A stretch of 64,000 bases of DNA. Source: Paenibacillus sp. MAHUQ-63. Lineage in GTDB: Bacteria; Bacillota; Bacilli; Paenibacillales; NBRC-103111. The notes below the pieces were generated by a model. It was given only the letters and a program-made list of their open reading frames with translations. It was not told the DNA's origin and ran no database searches. Positions 26,747 through 36,861 of this stretch are shown here, in pieces (position 1 is the stretch's first letter; every line of letters begins with the position of its first letter). Location of the stretch: contig NZ_JARADB010000002.1 of NCBI RefSeq assembly GCF_028765165.1, positions 1,727,734-1,791,733 on the forward strand, in the 5' to 3' direction. A program made the position numbers and the translations under genes.

Positions 26747-28105
26747 ATGAGTAATTCCGTCCTTATTATTTCAGATGAACACAACCCATTTTATTCTTCT
26801 GTATACGGACATCCGTTTCTTCGCACGCCGAATATGGAACGGCTTGCAAGCAGAGGTACGGTTTATGAAAATGCTTATTGCCCATCGCCGCTTTGCAGCC
26901 CAAGCCGCAGTGCATTTTTTACGGGTAAGAGAGTTCATGAGCTCCAAAACTATAGCAATTGCAATCTGGCCTTGAAGACGGATGCTTCTTCCTACGGCAA
27001 AGTGCTGGGAGAGCAAGGCATTCACACAGTCTACTTCGGCAAATCGGATGTTTATGACGATATTGAACGTCTAGGCTTCTCGGAGCTCCATTATACGAAG
27101 GAACGGCAGCAGCCAGGTGATGTCAATTTCCAACGCAGGCCGCTTGCCATCCGTAAGGGGGCAGCCCAAAGAGCGAACGGTTATGGAGTGAAAGTGGATG
27201 CTTTCGTCTCTGATTTAAAGATTATGGATGCGGCATTGGAGTGGTTGCAGGATGTCGCTCCTACCCTTACAACACCATGGAATCTAACGATTAACTTGAT
27301 CAATCCTCATTTCCCGCAATGGAACACACAAGCTTATTGGGACCTGTACCCGGAAGCTGCTGATCTGCCCCGATACGGTGTCAATGAGGAGAGTGCCAAT
27401 CATCCGTATGCCAAGGATTTGCGCGAACATTTTGAAGCGGATTTGTTTACAGAGGAGCAAATACGCGGACTTCGACGCGGTTATGCGGGCAACGTCGCAT
27501 TTATCGACGATCAGCTTGGAAGGCTGTTGGATGCGGTAGATGACACTGGGTTAGCAGAAACTACGCAGGTGATCTATACCTCGGATCATGGCGAAATGAT
27601 GGGTAAATTCGGGATGTGGTGGAAATGCTCTTTGTATGAAGATTCGGTGCGTATCCCTTGTATAGGAGCAGGACCCGGTTTTGCACAAGGCATTCGGGTA
27701 ACGACTCCTGTCGATTTGCATGACGTGCAAGCTTCGTTGTTTCACGCTGCTGGTGTGACAAGACCTGTTGATTGGGCAGGAAGCCCGTTGCAGCAAATCG
27801 CCGTGGAAGACAACGAACGGATCGTTTTTTCCGAATACCACGGTCACGGCACCCGTTCGGGCGCTTATATGATACGCAAAGGAAATTGGAAGCTTATTTC
27901 TTACATGGAAGCACCGCATCAGTTGTTTCGCCTAGATACGGATCCGGATGAGCTTTGTAACGTTTATGAGCAATATCCTGAGAAGGCTGCAGAGCTTGAT
28001 GCGGAGCTGCGGCGAATATGCTCACCTGAGGCGGAGAATGAGAAAGCGCATCGTTTCCAAGAGAAGCAAAATGAAATGCTTCAGAGCTTCATAGCACGAA
28101 AATAG
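26747..28105 (+). CDS. Sulfatase (Cys-type, choline-sulfatase-like), third of five
   Basis: About 452 residues; ATG 26747 has AGAGGAG seven bases upstream. VLIISDEHNPFYSSVYGHP, active-site CSPSRSAFFTGKRVHE with Cys at ~50, TVYFGKSDVYDD and TSDHGEMMGKFGMWWKCSLYEDSVRIP. It resembles the choline-sulfatase branch and is shorter after the active site than sulfatase 1. Cytosolic by lack of a signal. Substrate is inferred from the operon, not from sequence. Confidence 0.88.
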   Translation: MSNSVLIISDEHNPFYSSVYGHPFLRTPNMERLASRGTVYENAYCPSPLCSPSRSAFFTGKRVHELQNYSNCNLALKTDASSYGKVLGEQGIHTVYFGKSDVYDDIERLGFSELHYTKERQQPGDVNFQRRPLAIRKGAAQRANGYGVKVDAFVSDLKIMDAALEWLQDVAPTLTTPWNLTINLINPHFPQWNTQAYWDLYPEAADLPRYGVNEESANHPYAKDLREHFEADLFTEEQIRGLRRGYAGNVAFIDDQLGRLLDAVDDTGLAETTQVIYTSDHGEMMGKFGMWWKCSLYEDSVRIPCIGAGPGFAQGIRVTTPVDLHDVQASLFHAAGVTRPVDWAGSPLQQIAVEDNERIVFSEYHGHGTRSGAYMIRKGNWKLISYMEAPHQLFRLDTDPDELCNVYEQYPEKAAELDAELRRICSPEAENEKAHRFQEKQNEMLQSFIARK

Positions 28106-28128
28106 TTCCTAGAGAAGGAGGGAAGCGG

Positions 28129-29004
28129 ATGAAAGAATATCATCATGAGTTCGCCGAATATCTGTTCCACACCCCCTCTGAATTCGAGAAGAACGGAGGG
28201 TTATGGATCATTCGGGCTGGGCAGAACAGGGCAAAATCGAACTACCAGGTTGGTCCTAGAGTGATCGAGTGTTACTCTGTTCATGCTGTGATAACTGGAA
28301 GTGTTTCTTTACTGCATGGCAATGAAACCGTTCAACTGCGGAAAGGTGATCTATTCTGTCTTTACCCTGGGATTCGATACAGTTATCACCTCGCACAAGC
28401 CAATGACGATCAGCAGTTAAGAATGTATTGGCTGGCCTTCCAAGGAAATCAAGCAGAGTCTTTTCTTACTCGCATCGGTTTTAGTAAAGAGAAGCCATAT
28501 GTCAACCAACGGTGGATGCCTGAACATAGCCAGACGATGAACCGCATTCATAACATGCTCCGAGTCCGTGCTGAGTATGACGAAGTGATTCTGCAACTGA
28601 AGCTGTATCAGCTTTTTGAATCGCTAATCGGCAAGAAAGAAGAGCAAACGAAGAGCCCTGCTAATATCGATTGGCTGGAACGGTGCAAACAATACATGGA
28701 TACTCATTACATGGAAGGCATTGCCGTCACCAATGTTGCAAAAATTGCTGGCGTACATCGATCCCATTTGTATCAAGAGTGCATCCGCCTACTCGGCTTT
28801 AGTCCGATGCAATATTTGATTAAGCTGCGTATGGAGAAAAGTATAGAATTGCTGAATGACGGAGAAATCAATATTACGGATATCGCACTTTCAATTGGTT
28901 ACCCTGACGTTTACTCCTTCTCACGGGCGTTTAGCAGATATTATGGAATGTCCCCGAAGCAATACCAATCAGGTGAAAGAGCAAGATCTAAGCACATAAG
29001 GTGA
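28129..29004 (+). CDS. AraC family transcriptional regulator
   Basis: 291 residues. The N-terminal cupin-like ligand domain (VIECYSVHAVITGSVSLLHGNETVQLRKGDLFCLYPG) is followed by two helix-turn-helix motifs (IAVTNVAKIAGVHRSHLYQECIRLLG and ITDIALSIGYPDVYSFSRAFSRYYGMSPKQY). AraC proteins with a sugar-binding cupin switch on carbohydrate operons. As last gene of the sulfatase operon, it probably senses an imported sugar and controls this and the next operon. AAGGAGGG lies upstream of ATG. Confidence 0.88.
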   Translation: MKEYHHEFAEYLFHTPSEFEKNGGLWIIRAGQNRAKSNYQVGPRVIECYSVHAVITGSVSLLHGNETVQLRKGDLFCLYPGIRYSYHLAQANDDQQLRMYWLAFQGNQAESFLTRIGFSKEKPYVNQRWMPEHSQTMNRIHNMLRVRAEYDEVILQLKLYQLFESLIGKKEEQTKSPANIDWLERCKQYMDTHYMEGIAVTNVAKIAGVHRSHLYQECIRLLGFSPMQYLIKLRMEKSIELLNDGEINITDIALSIGYPDVYSFSRAFSRYYGMSPKQYQSGERARSKHIR

Positions 29005-29218
29005 TTGAATATCATTCAATGCTTAAGTTCTAAGTGTTCATTATGCCAACAGGAATGACATAAACCTTTGATATTGAAGAATTTGCAGGAGACAAATTGC
29101 TAAACCTGTGGCAATCAAAATGACATTTACCATTCGCGCTTCAATCCGTTAAACTTGTAATACCAAGTAGTTCTCTGTGTTTTAGTGGTTTTGGTTAAAC
29201 GGGAGAGGGGGTTCGGGC

Positions 29219-30352
29219 ATGAAAAAGAAACTGAAAGTTGGCGTGATCGGGATCGGCCATGTAGCTGCCATTCATCTTGAGGCCTACCGCGCTCATCCTG
29301 AGGTAGAAATTGCCGCACTGTGTGATACTATCCTTGAAAAAGCGAAGCGCGCGGCACTAGAGTTTCATGTCCCTAGTGTATATGCCGACTATCGGGAGCT
29401 TCTCAAGCAGGAGGATCTCGACTTTATCGATATCTGCACGCCGAATGCGTTTCACGCGATTATAGCCACTGAAGGCTTACATGCAGGAAAACACGTGTTT
29501 ACTGAGAAGCCTGATGCCATTGATGTTGAAGGAGCGCTTCAAATGGTCGAAGCGGCCAGACAGTCAGGCAAGCATCTCATGGCTATGCGCAATAATCGGT
29601 TTGCGCCAGGCGTACAGTTTCTGAAACGGTTTATTGATCAAGGGCTGCTAGGCGAAGCGTACACGGGCCGCTGCGGTTGGCTGCGAAGACGCGGAATCCC
29701 CGGTAAAGGCGGCTGGTTTACGACACGCGAGATCTCCGGTGGCGGACCGCTTATCGATTTAGGCGTTCATTTCATCGATGTTGCCATATGGCTGATGGGT
29801 AATCCGAAGCCAGTCAGTGTTGTAGGAGCAACCTATGCGAAGTTTGCGGAAACCACCTTGTCAGATTCCATACATAGCGGCTATGGCGAGAAGCAGGAAG
29901 ACGGGACCTATGATGTGGAGGATTTGGCGTCTGGATTCATACGCTTTCATAATGGGGAGACGCTGCAGCTTGAATTCAGCTGGGCTTCAAATGTCGAGCA
30001 GGAGGAGTCTTTTGTAGAGCTGCGGGGTACCAAGGCAGGATTCTCGCTGCGCAAAGGAGAGGTGAAGCTCTACTCGGAAATTGCGAATACAATGTGCATA
30101 ACGGTACCTGATTTATCCAAGGCGAAGACAGGTGGCAATCACGCGAAGCATCTACATCATTTTATTGACGTCCTGCAAGAGAGAGCGGAGCCTATCATAA
30201 GGCCAGAACATGGCGTTGACTTGATACGTATTTTGTGCGCGTTATATGAATCAGCTCGAACAGGCAGAGAAGTCAGGCTGGATGAGGAGAGAGGAAACCG
30301 CCTTGAAACAGAAATTCGCCCTTCAACTGCATACGTTACGGAAAGAATTTGA
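29219..30352 (+). CDS. Gfo/Idh/MocA family oxidoreductase
   Basis: 377 residues. KVGVIGIGHVAAIHLEAYRAHPE at the N-terminus is the Rossmann nucleotide loop; FTEKPDAIDVEGAL is the EKP catalytic motif, and GGGPLIDLGVHFIDVAIWLMG holds the catalytic His region. These enzymes oxidise or epimerise sugars with NAD(P). It heads operon B, with a 210-base upstream region that is probably its promoter. AGAGGGGG lies upstream of ATG. Likely job: processing a sugar liberated from the sulfated glycan (inference). Confidence 0.85.
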   Translation: MKKKLKVGVIGIGHVAAIHLEAYRAHPEVEIAALCDTILEKAKRAALEFHVPSVYADYRELLKQEDLDFIDICTPNAFHAIIATEGLHAGKHVFTEKPDAIDVEGALQMVEAARQSGKHLMAMRNNRFAPGVQFLKRFIDQGLLGEAYTGRCGWLRRRGIPGKGGWFTTREISGGGPLIDLGVHFIDVAIWLMGNPKPVSVVGATYAKFAETTLSDSIHSGYGEKQEDGTYDVEDLASGFIRFHNGETLQLEFSWASNVEQEESFVELRGTKAGFSLRKGEVKLYSEIANTMCITVPDLSKAKTGGNHAKHLHHFIDVLQERAEPIIRPEHGVDLIRILCALYESARTGREVRLDEERGNRLETEIRPSTAYVTERI

Positions 30353-30671
30353 GCAGAAGAGCGGAATTGCCCCTATGTCTTTCATAAAGCAATATCCGAA
30401 TCGAATCCCCTACATTCACTTAAAGGATATGACGCGAGGGGACAATGCGGAATTCACTGAAATTGGAACAGGAAGTATTGATTTCAAACCTATTCTCGAA
30501 TGGGGCGAGAAGCATGGCATCGAAGGGTATGTAGTCGAACAGGATCAATGCAAAGGCTCGGCAATGGACAGCGTGGCAATCAGTTATGCCCAATTGATAC
30601 GCCTTTCTAGAGACCTAAGTTGGGTAGATGATATGAAGGAGGAGGACAGGTGGGCAAACCCAATATCTTGA
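30303..30671 (+). pseudogene. TIM-barrel sugar isomerase/epimerase with large in-frame deletion
   Basis: TTG 30303 has GAGAGAGG eight bases upstream, overlapping the end of the previous gene. The product is only ~122 residues: FALQLHTLRKEFEQ, the family N-terminus, is fused directly to FIKQYPNRIPYIHLKDM, FTEIGTGSIDFKPIL and EGYVVEQDQC, the family C-terminal third. Intact members are ~280 residues, so about half the barrel, with some metal ligands, is gone. The C-terminal ligand motif remains. It is likely non-functional, though in-frame. Confidence 0.7.
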
Positions 30672-32137
30672 TCTTTATGACTGATCAGCAACAAGCAGGG
30701 GTCATCGCTCCAAATCATCCTTGTCAGATGCCGAATGTTCGAACTTTGGCGGAAAATGGCCTTACGTTCACGAATGTATATACGACTATGACGCACTGCT
30801 GTCCTTCTCGCGCCTCCTTCATGACAGGGAAATATCCTTCGCAGCATGGCATTCATAATAATGTGTGCAATCCAGCAGCGTTACGTCGTGGGCTTTACCC
30901 GGGCGTCACGACATTCTCAGAAGGCCTCAAGTCGGCAGGGTACCAGCTCTACTATTCTGGCAAATGGCATATTTCTGCGGAAGAAAATCCCGTAGATCGA
31001 GGCTGGGAAGAGCTGTTCGTAACGGCAGGAATGGATGTGGTGATGGGTACCACCATAGCAGGTTGGCAGGAAAAAGAATACATTGATCAGAACGAACCAA
31101 GGCAACAAGGAGAAATTGTAAGACCAGGCTGGGGCAATTACAAGCTTTACGGCACTTCGACAGTGGAGTATGAGAAAACGAGAGATTATCAAGTGGTCAA
31201 ACGTGCGGTTGAACAACTGGAAAAGTTGAACGAAGACGATACACCATGGTGCATGTATGTGGGGGTAACGGGACCACATGATCCTTTTCAAATCCCCGAT
31301 AAGTATGCTCGGCTCTACAATCCAACTGAGATCCCGCTTCCGCCGAATTATTACGATTCCCTTCGTAACAAGCCTGGGATATACCGACGAATGCGCAAGA
31401 TCTGGGATCAATTATCCGTGGAAGAGGTTACAGAATCCATTGCTTATTACTGGGGTTACTGCACGATGATTGACGACCTGTTGGGAGAAGTACTCGAGGC
31501 TTTAAACCGAACGGGTCAAGCAGATGATACCCTCGTGGTCTTCTTGTCTGATCATGGTGAAAATGCCGGAGCGCACGGCTTGTATTTAAAAGGAGTCAGT
31601 CCTTTTGAGGAAACGTACCGACTACCTTGTGTGCTTCGCTGGCCTAACGGAATCACACAACCGGGGAGAGAGATCGATGCACTGACAAGTATCATGGATT
31701 TTGCACCGACTTTTCTGGACGTAGCTGATGCAAGAATGTACATACCATCGGATTCAAAGGGACTCAGCCTGACGGATTGGTTGGACGGCAAGGAGCCGGC
31801 AATGTGGAGAAATGCGTTGTTCACACAATGCAACGGTGTAGAAGTGTATTACATGCAGCGAATCGTCCGAACGGAACGCTATAAGCTGATCTATAATCCG
31901 ACGGATGTCGATGAGTTGTACGATTTGCAAGAGGATCCTTACGAGCTTATCAATATGGCGGATGAACCGGAGCTGCAGGAAATTAAACGATCATTGTGGA
32001 TGGCGATGTGGAGAGAAGCCGCTGATGCAGGGGATGTCATCTTCAATCAATATCCGACAGTGGCATTAGCAGAATGGGGACCGGCGTGTGCCATTGGTAA
32101 AACCGTACAAAGGAACTTGAGAGGAGTAAAAGAATGA
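30650..32137 (+). CDS. Sulfatase (Cys-type), fourth of five
   Basis: 495 residues; GTG start with GGAGGAGG upstream, overlapping the isomerase remnant's end. PNILIFMTDQQQAGVI, active-site HCCPSRASFMTGKYPSQHG with Cys at ~50, YVGVTGPHDPFQIP and LSDHGENAGAHGLYLKGVSPFEE. No signal peptide, so probably cytosolic. A longer middle region than sulfatase 3 suggests a different substrate. Its stop overlaps the next start (ATGA), showing a tight operon. Confidence 0.9.
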   Translation: MGKPNILIFMTDQQQAGVIAPNHPCQMPNVRTLAENGLTFTNVYTTMTHCCPSRASFMTGKYPSQHGIHNNVCNPAALRRGLYPGVTTFSEGLKSAGYQLYYSGKWHISAEENPVDRGWEELFVTAGMDVVMGTTIAGWQEKEYIDQNEPRQQGEIVRPGWGNYKLYGTSTVEYEKTRDYQVVKRAVEQLEKLNEDDTPWCMYVGVTGPHDPFQIPDKYARLYNPTEIPLPPNYYDSLRNKPGIYRRMRKIWDQLSVEEVTESIAYYWGYCTMIDDLLGEVLEALNRTGQADDTLVVFLSDHGENAGAHGLYLKGVSPFEETYRLPCVLRWPNGITQPGREIDALTSIMDFAPTFLDVADARMYIPSDSKGLSLTDWLDGKEPAMWRNALFTQCNGVEVYYMQRIVRTERYKLIYNPTDVDELYDLQEDPYELINMADEPELQEIKRSLWMAMWREAADAGDVIFNQYPTVALAEWGPACAIGKTVQRNLRGVKE

Positions 32138-33669
32138 AACCGAATAAATGGATACACCTAGGTCTCACCGCTGTGTTAGGCATAGGAGCATTAACAGGCT
32201 GCGCTGGGGGAGGCAAAGAAAATCGTTCTTCGGCTGTAGCCGAACAAGCTCAAGAACCCGTATCAATCAAAGTTATGACCATCCATTATGAAGATCAGCC
32301 TCCGATGGAAGGTAACCAAGCTAAGGAATTTATTGAGAAGAAACACAATGTGAAGCTCTCCATGGAATTAGTGCCAGCTTCGACCTATGATGAGAAGCTG
32401 AATGTCACGATGGCTAGCTTGGACCAGTATGACTTAATCCTTTTGAAATCAGGTATTAAGGATCCTAAATTCGAAAAATTGGCAAAACAAGGCGCATTCT
32501 ACGATCTGACTTCCTTAGTCAAGGGGAAAAAGAATTTGGAGCAAAACATTCCCGAAACGGCATGGAAAGCATCCAGTGTCAATCATAAGATTTATGCTAT
32601 TCCTAGACCACAATACGATTATGGGAACGGTTCAGCCAATGTGATCATGCGTAAAGACTGGCTTGACCGCTATGGCCTAAGTGTACCGAAAACGATGGAT
32701 GAGTTTACGAATGCCTTGCGTGTATTCCGTGATAAAGACCCCGTTGGTGGGGGGAAAACCATTCCCTTCGTAACGTTCGCTGCCGGGGCGGATGACGCCA
32801 AGTCTGTTTTTGGCGGAATGGCACCGATTAAGTTTGCATTTGGCATGCCAAATAACTACAGAATTGAGAATGATAAAGCGGTATACGCTTTGGAGACGAA
32901 GGAATATAAGGATTACCTGGATTGGCTGAAGCTGGCTTGGAGCGAAAAGCTGTTCAATAAAGACGCTACTTTGCTCAAAAATCAACAGAATAAAGATAAG
33001 TTTCTGGCAGGCGAAGCAGGTGCGTTGATCTACCATGTAGGTTTGCTTGGCAGTAACAACTATGACAAACTCAAGACTGTAGACCCGAAGGCTGAAATGG
33101 TCGTTCTGCCTACAATTGAAGGACCTGACGGAAAAAAAGGCGTCAATCAAAGCTTGGGCTTCTTCGGTTCGTGGGTGATTCCATCTACGGTATCGAAAGA
33201 GAAAGCGGAGCGGATTGTCGAATTTCTGAATGCTCAAGCGGCCCCTGAATATGAGTATTACCGCAATGGCGGGATTAAAGGCGTCCACTCCACTGACATA
33301 AAAGATGGGATCGTCATTCGAACTCCGGAACAAGAGAAGCTTAGCGAAAAGGAAAAGCCTGCAACCTTCTTGCTGTTATGGCCGCTTGACCCTTATAACT
33401 ACGCGAATTCAACGGATCCGCAGGTGAACAAACTGCAACGTGGCATATTGGACAGTTTTAAACAGATCGGCGTACTGGATACGTTCTCCGGGTTAATCTC
33501 GCCTACCGACCAGAAAAATCCAGATCATGAGAAGAAGGTCGATGCATCGGCGGTCAAATATGTGACCGGGCAAGCTGGATGGGATGTCGTACAGAAAGAA
33601 ATCGCATCTTGGCAGCAGAACAGCGGCAACCAAATTGGAAAAGAGCTAATGGAGCTTTATAAGCAATAA
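32134..33669 (+). CDS. Sugar-binding lipoprotein of ABC transporter (LipO-like)
   Basis: 511 residues; start overlaps the previous stop. Lipoprotein signal GLTAVLGIGALTGC with anchored Cys. The mature part (VSIKVMTIHYEDQPPMEGNQ, RPQYDYGNGSANVIMRKDWLDRYGL, LGFFGSWVIPSTVSKEKAERIVEFLNAQ) follows the large Paenibacillus family that feeds LplB/LplC-type permeases. Located outside the membrane. With the two permeases below it makes a second importer of the locus, so the locus has two uptake systems. Confidence 0.88.
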   Translation: MKPNKWIHLGLTAVLGIGALTGCAGGGKENRSSAVAEQAQEPVSIKVMTIHYEDQPPMEGNQAKEFIEKKHNVKLSMELVPASTYDEKLNVTMASLDQYDLILLKSGIKDPKFEKLAKQGAFYDLTSLVKGKKNLEQNIPETAWKASSVNHKIYAIPRPQYDYGNGSANVIMRKDWLDRYGLSVPKTMDEFTNALRVFRDKDPVGGGKTIPFVTFAAGADDAKSVFGGMAPIKFAFGMPNNYRIENDKAVYALETKEYKDYLDWLKLAWSEKLFNKDATLLKNQQNKDKFLAGEAGALIYHVGLLGSNNYDKLKTVDPKAEMVVLPTIEGPDGKKGVNQSLGFFGSWVIPSTVSKEKAERIVEFLNAQAAPEYEYYRNGGIKGVHSTDIKDGIVIRTPEQEKLSEKEKPATFLLLWPLDPYNYANSTDPQVNKLQRGILDSFKQIGVLDTFSGLISPTDQKNPDHEKKVDASAVKYVTGQAGWDVVQKEIASWQQNSGNQIGKELMELYKQ

Positions 33670-33703
33670 TGAAGCTAACTAAGACAAAGAGAGGTAAACA
33701 CTG

Positions 33704-34591
33704 ATGGCAGTAAAGTGGAGAAGCAATGCATGGCTCTATGTATTGGCCGCTCCGGGCATAATCTATTTCTTAGTATTTCATTACTTTCCGATGTGGGGGG
33801 TATGGATTGCCTTTCAGGATTACAGCCCATTCTTGGGAGTTTTCAAAAGCGAATGGGTCGGTTTGAAGCACTTTCGCAACTTTCTGACCCATGATGATTT
33901 TCCTCTCTTGCTGAAAAATACGCTGCTGCTTAGTTTGTATCATTTATTCTTTTATTTTCCATTTGTTTTATTTATCACCATCATGCTTAATGAGCTCCGG
34001 TGGATGATCTATAAGCGGCTTATACAAACGATATTGTACCTGCCGCATTTCATTTCCTGGGTTATTATAGCGGGAATCACATTGGTATTCTTCGGGCCTT
34101 CCGGTGTAATCAACTATTATATTGGTGGCGAAGATTCCATTCCGTTTCTTATCAGCAATGAGTGGTTTCGTTCGATGACGGTGCTGCAGCACATATGGAA
34201 AGACTTGGGTTGGGGGACGATCATCTTTCTTGCCGCAATAGCAGGGGTAAATCCCGAGTTATTCGAAGCGGCTACCGTAGATGGTGCCGGGAGATGGCGT
34301 CGCATTTGGCATGTGACGCTGCCCGGCATTCGCAGCACCCTTGTCATTCTGCTGTTGCTTCGTCTTGGACATTCATTGGAATCGAATTTCATGCAAATCT
34401 TTCTCATGTCCAATGCGATGAATCTGGAAGTATCCGATGTGTTTGATCTTTATGTATATCGTGTAGGGTTGCTTGGCGGGGATTATAGCTTTGCCACTGC
34501 AGCGGGGTTGTTTAAATCGATCGTTGGTTTGATTTTAGTTTTATTGGCTAATAAAGCTGCCAAAGCGATAGGGGAGGAAGGGATATTTTGA
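33704..34591 (+). CDS. Sugar ABC transporter permease (LplB-like)
   Basis: 295 residues, six membrane segments beginning LYVLAAPGIIYFLVFHYFPMWGVWIAF. The EAA loop is ELFEAATVDGAGRWRRIWHVTLPGI. AGAGG is upstream of ATG. Partners: the lipoprotein above and the permease below; the ATPase is presumably shared elsewhere. Confidence 0.88.
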   Translation: MAVKWRSNAWLYVLAAPGIIYFLVFHYFPMWGVWIAFQDYSPFLGVFKSEWVGLKHFRNFLTHDDFPLLLKNTLLLSLYHLFFYFPFVLFITIMLNELRWMIYKRLIQTILYLPHFISWVIIAGITLVFFGPSGVINYYIGGEDSIPFLISNEWFRSMTVLQHIWKDLGWGTIIFLAAIAGVNPELFEAATVDGAGRWRRIWHVTLPGIRSTLVILLLLRLGHSLESNFMQIFLMSNAMNLEVSDVFDLYVYRVGLLGGDYSFATAAGLFKSIVGLILVLLANKAAKAIGEEGIF

Positions 34592-35457
34592 GTAAACAAA
34601 CCTCCCTATTTGATCTTGGCAATGCCGCTATGTTCTTAATGTTAGGATTGGGCGTGGTCGTTCCGTTTCTGTACATGATCGCGGTATCTCTCAGCTCCAC
34701 ACTGGAATCCGCAGGCGGGCATTTCTATTTTATTCCCAAAGACGTTATGCTGGATGCTTACCGATATCTGTTTTCCACGAATCGCTTCGTACGGTCGTTA
34801 GGTAACTCGGTATACATCTCTGTCGTAGGAACATTCATTAATTTATTCGTTTCCATTTCGCTCTCCTATGCGTTGTCTAAGAAGAAACTGCCGGGACGTC
34901 GGAGTATGCTGATGTTTGTTTTCATTACCATGCTGTTCGGTGGAGGACTGATTCCTCATTATTTACTGATCAAGTCGCTGGGTATGATTAATACGTATTG
35001 GGCTTTGCTGCTGCCAGGAGCAACAAATGCGTTTACCGTTCTAGTCATGAAAACTTTCTTTCAAACTTTACCGGAGAGTTTGGAAGAAGCAGCTCGAATC
35101 GACGGGGCAGGAGAGATTCGCATTATGATGTCAATCGTATTGCCGTTATCTAAGCCGATTCTAGCGACCTTTTCATTGTTCTTCATGGTTCATCATTGGA
35201 ATGAATTTTTTGGTGCTGTGATTTACCTGAGTGATGCGAGCAAATGGCCGATTCAGGTGCTGTTACGCCAGATGGTTGTGGGAGGAACGGCTGAGATTGG
35301 ATCCCAGAGTTCCCTCGAGGAAGAGATGGCCACATCGATCGGTAATAATGTGAAAATGGCGGCAATTTTAGTGGCTATGCTGCCTATTGTGGTAGTCTAT
35401 CCTTTTCTGCAGAAATATTTCGCTAAAGGCGCGCTGGTTGGATCAATCAAGGAGTAA
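34588..35457 (+). CDS. Sugar ABC transporter permease (LplC/YtcP-like)
   Basis: 289 residues starting at TTG, overlapping the previous stop. Six membrane segments; LEEAARIDGAGEIRIMMSIVLPLSKPILATF is the EAA loop region. It completes the second importer. Confidence 0.87.
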   Translation: MSKQTSLFDLGNAAMFLMLGLGVVVPFLYMIAVSLSSTLESAGGHFYFIPKDVMLDAYRYLFSTNRFVRSLGNSVYISVVGTFINLFVSISLSYALSKKKLPGRRSMLMFVFITMLFGGGLIPHYLLIKSLGMINTYWALLLPGATNAFTVLVMKTFFQTLPESLEEAARIDGAGEIRIMMSIVLPLSKPILATFSLFFMVHHWNEFFGAVIYLSDASKWPIQVLLRQMVVGGTAEIGSQSSLEEEMATSIGNNVKMAAILVAMLPIVVVYPFLQKYFAKGALVGSIKE

Positions 35458-35610
35458 AGCCTTTTTACATGGTTTATATAGACAAAATGTTAAAGTGAAA
35501 CCAGCACTTTTGCTATCCCATCTTTTCCATAAAGAAGATATGATATATTAAACCGAGTAAACTACTATGATAAGTAGTGGATGAGGGAATATCATGGAGA
35601 GGTGACCTAT

Positions 35611-36792
35611 ATGAACAAGAAAAGGATGTTATCTACCGCAGTTGCAGCACTTGCCGCGATATCGTTTACTTTCGGAGGGATTTTCCCGGGTAAATCGAAC
35701 ATCGCCAATGCTACGGTCAATCTGACAAACTGGAACCCTGGGCATTATCTGTTGGCTAACGATAAGTTATCGATTAGTAATGGGGATTTTGATACTTGGC
35801 TAACTCAGCGAAGCACGGACGGCACACCGATCTTCAGAGGCATACAAAAAAAATACAGCTGGAATGAACTCGAAGTTCCCAATGCCTCTCAGCCTGGCCA
35901 ATTTGTCTATGATTTCTCCGAAATTACCGCTGATCTTAATCACCTTGCAAGCTTAACCGACTCGAATGGCAATCCCGTTCCATCCAAGCTGGTGATTCAG
36001 CTTCAAACCAAAGCATTCGGTGAGGGGGAAACAGCGACGCCAGCGTATATCCAAGGTAGTTACTATGGCGGTGGAGTGTATGAGACAGCCACGGGCTCCT
36101 ATAACCCTATTCGATGGAATGATAACGTGCGCGATCGGATCAAAGCGCTGTATGCCGCACTGGGAACGAGATTTAACGGGAATAGTACGTTGGAATCGGT
36201 GATCTTATCGGAAACGGCACAGTCCAACCAACCCGCGAATATTAATAGCCAAAGCATTTCGCCGGCCTTTTCTTATTCCGTTTATACCAGCGCGATAAGC
36301 GACGAAATTGCCGCACTCAAAGCCGCATTCCCGAATACGGTAACGATCCAATTTACCAACTTTCCGCAACAAAGTCTTAGCGGGCTTTTTGCAGCGGAAC
36401 TTGCGAATGGGGTTGGTTCTGGTGGTCCAGATATTAAAGCATATTCCGCCATTAACACCAGCTTAATCGGAACCAACACCGCACCGGGCGCTTATTCCTA
36501 TTATGCCAATGCATGGAATTATAGCAGCGTTCAAGGACAGACACTGGCAGGCATCGTACCACTCGGTACTGCCGTTCAATCAGCGGATTATTTCCAAGAT
36601 GATGCCAAAACAATCCCTGCTACTATTAACGATTTGTATAACTTCGGCCACGATAAACTGCATCTGAATTATATTTATTGGTTATATAACGCTAATCGGA
36701 TTAACGATGTGGTGGATTTCTTACAAACGAAGGTAACCTCAACGGATAAAGCAGGCGGACTGTACCAGACACTCCCTACGGTTTATCAATAA
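35611..36792 (+). CDS. Secreted TIM-barrel-like glycosidase candidate
   Basis: About 393 residues; ATG 35611 has GAGAGGTGA upstream. A signal peptide is clear (LSTAVAALAAISFTFGGIFPG...NIANA). The mature part has a TIM-barrel rhythm: FRGIQKKYSWNELE, FVYDFSEITADLNHLASL, KLVIQLQTKAFGE, NVRDRIKALYAALGTRFNGN, and ESVILSETAQ, whose Glu sits where clan GH-A barrels have the acid/base. I do not recognise a named GH family. It is the only secreted enzyme-like protein in the locus, so it may cut the polymer outside before import. Activity is inferred. Confidence 0.6.
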   Translation: MNKKRMLSTAVAALAAISFTFGGIFPGKSNIANATVNLTNWNPGHYLLANDKLSISNGDFDTWLTQRSTDGTPIFRGIQKKYSWNELEVPNASQPGQFVYDFSEITADLNHLASLTDSNGNPVPSKLVIQLQTKAFGEGETATPAYIQGSYYGGGVYETATGSYNPIRWNDNVRDRIKALYAALGTRFNGNSTLESVILSETAQSNQPANINSQSISPAFSYSVYTSAISDEIAALKAAFPNTVTIQFTNFPQQSLSGLFAAELANGVGSGGPDIKAYSAINTSLIGTNTAPGAYSYYANAWNYSSVQGQTLAGIVPLGTAVQSADYFQDDAKTIPATINDLYNFGHDKLHLNYIYWLYNANRINDVVDFLQTKVTSTDKAGGLYQTLPTVYQ

Positions 36793-36803
36793 AGCGGTTA
36801 ATG

Positions 36804-36836
36804 CTCTTCCTCTGTGCAGCAGGGGGGAGTTTTTTA
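36804..36836 (+). terminator. Weak terminator inside operon B
   Basis: CTCTTCC ... GGGGGGAG imperfect stem followed by TTTTTT. Might separate the GH27 and sulfatase 5 genes as a lower-expressed part. Confidence 0.45.
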
Positions 36837-36861
36837 AAATAGCGGGAAGGGGATTATTCAC

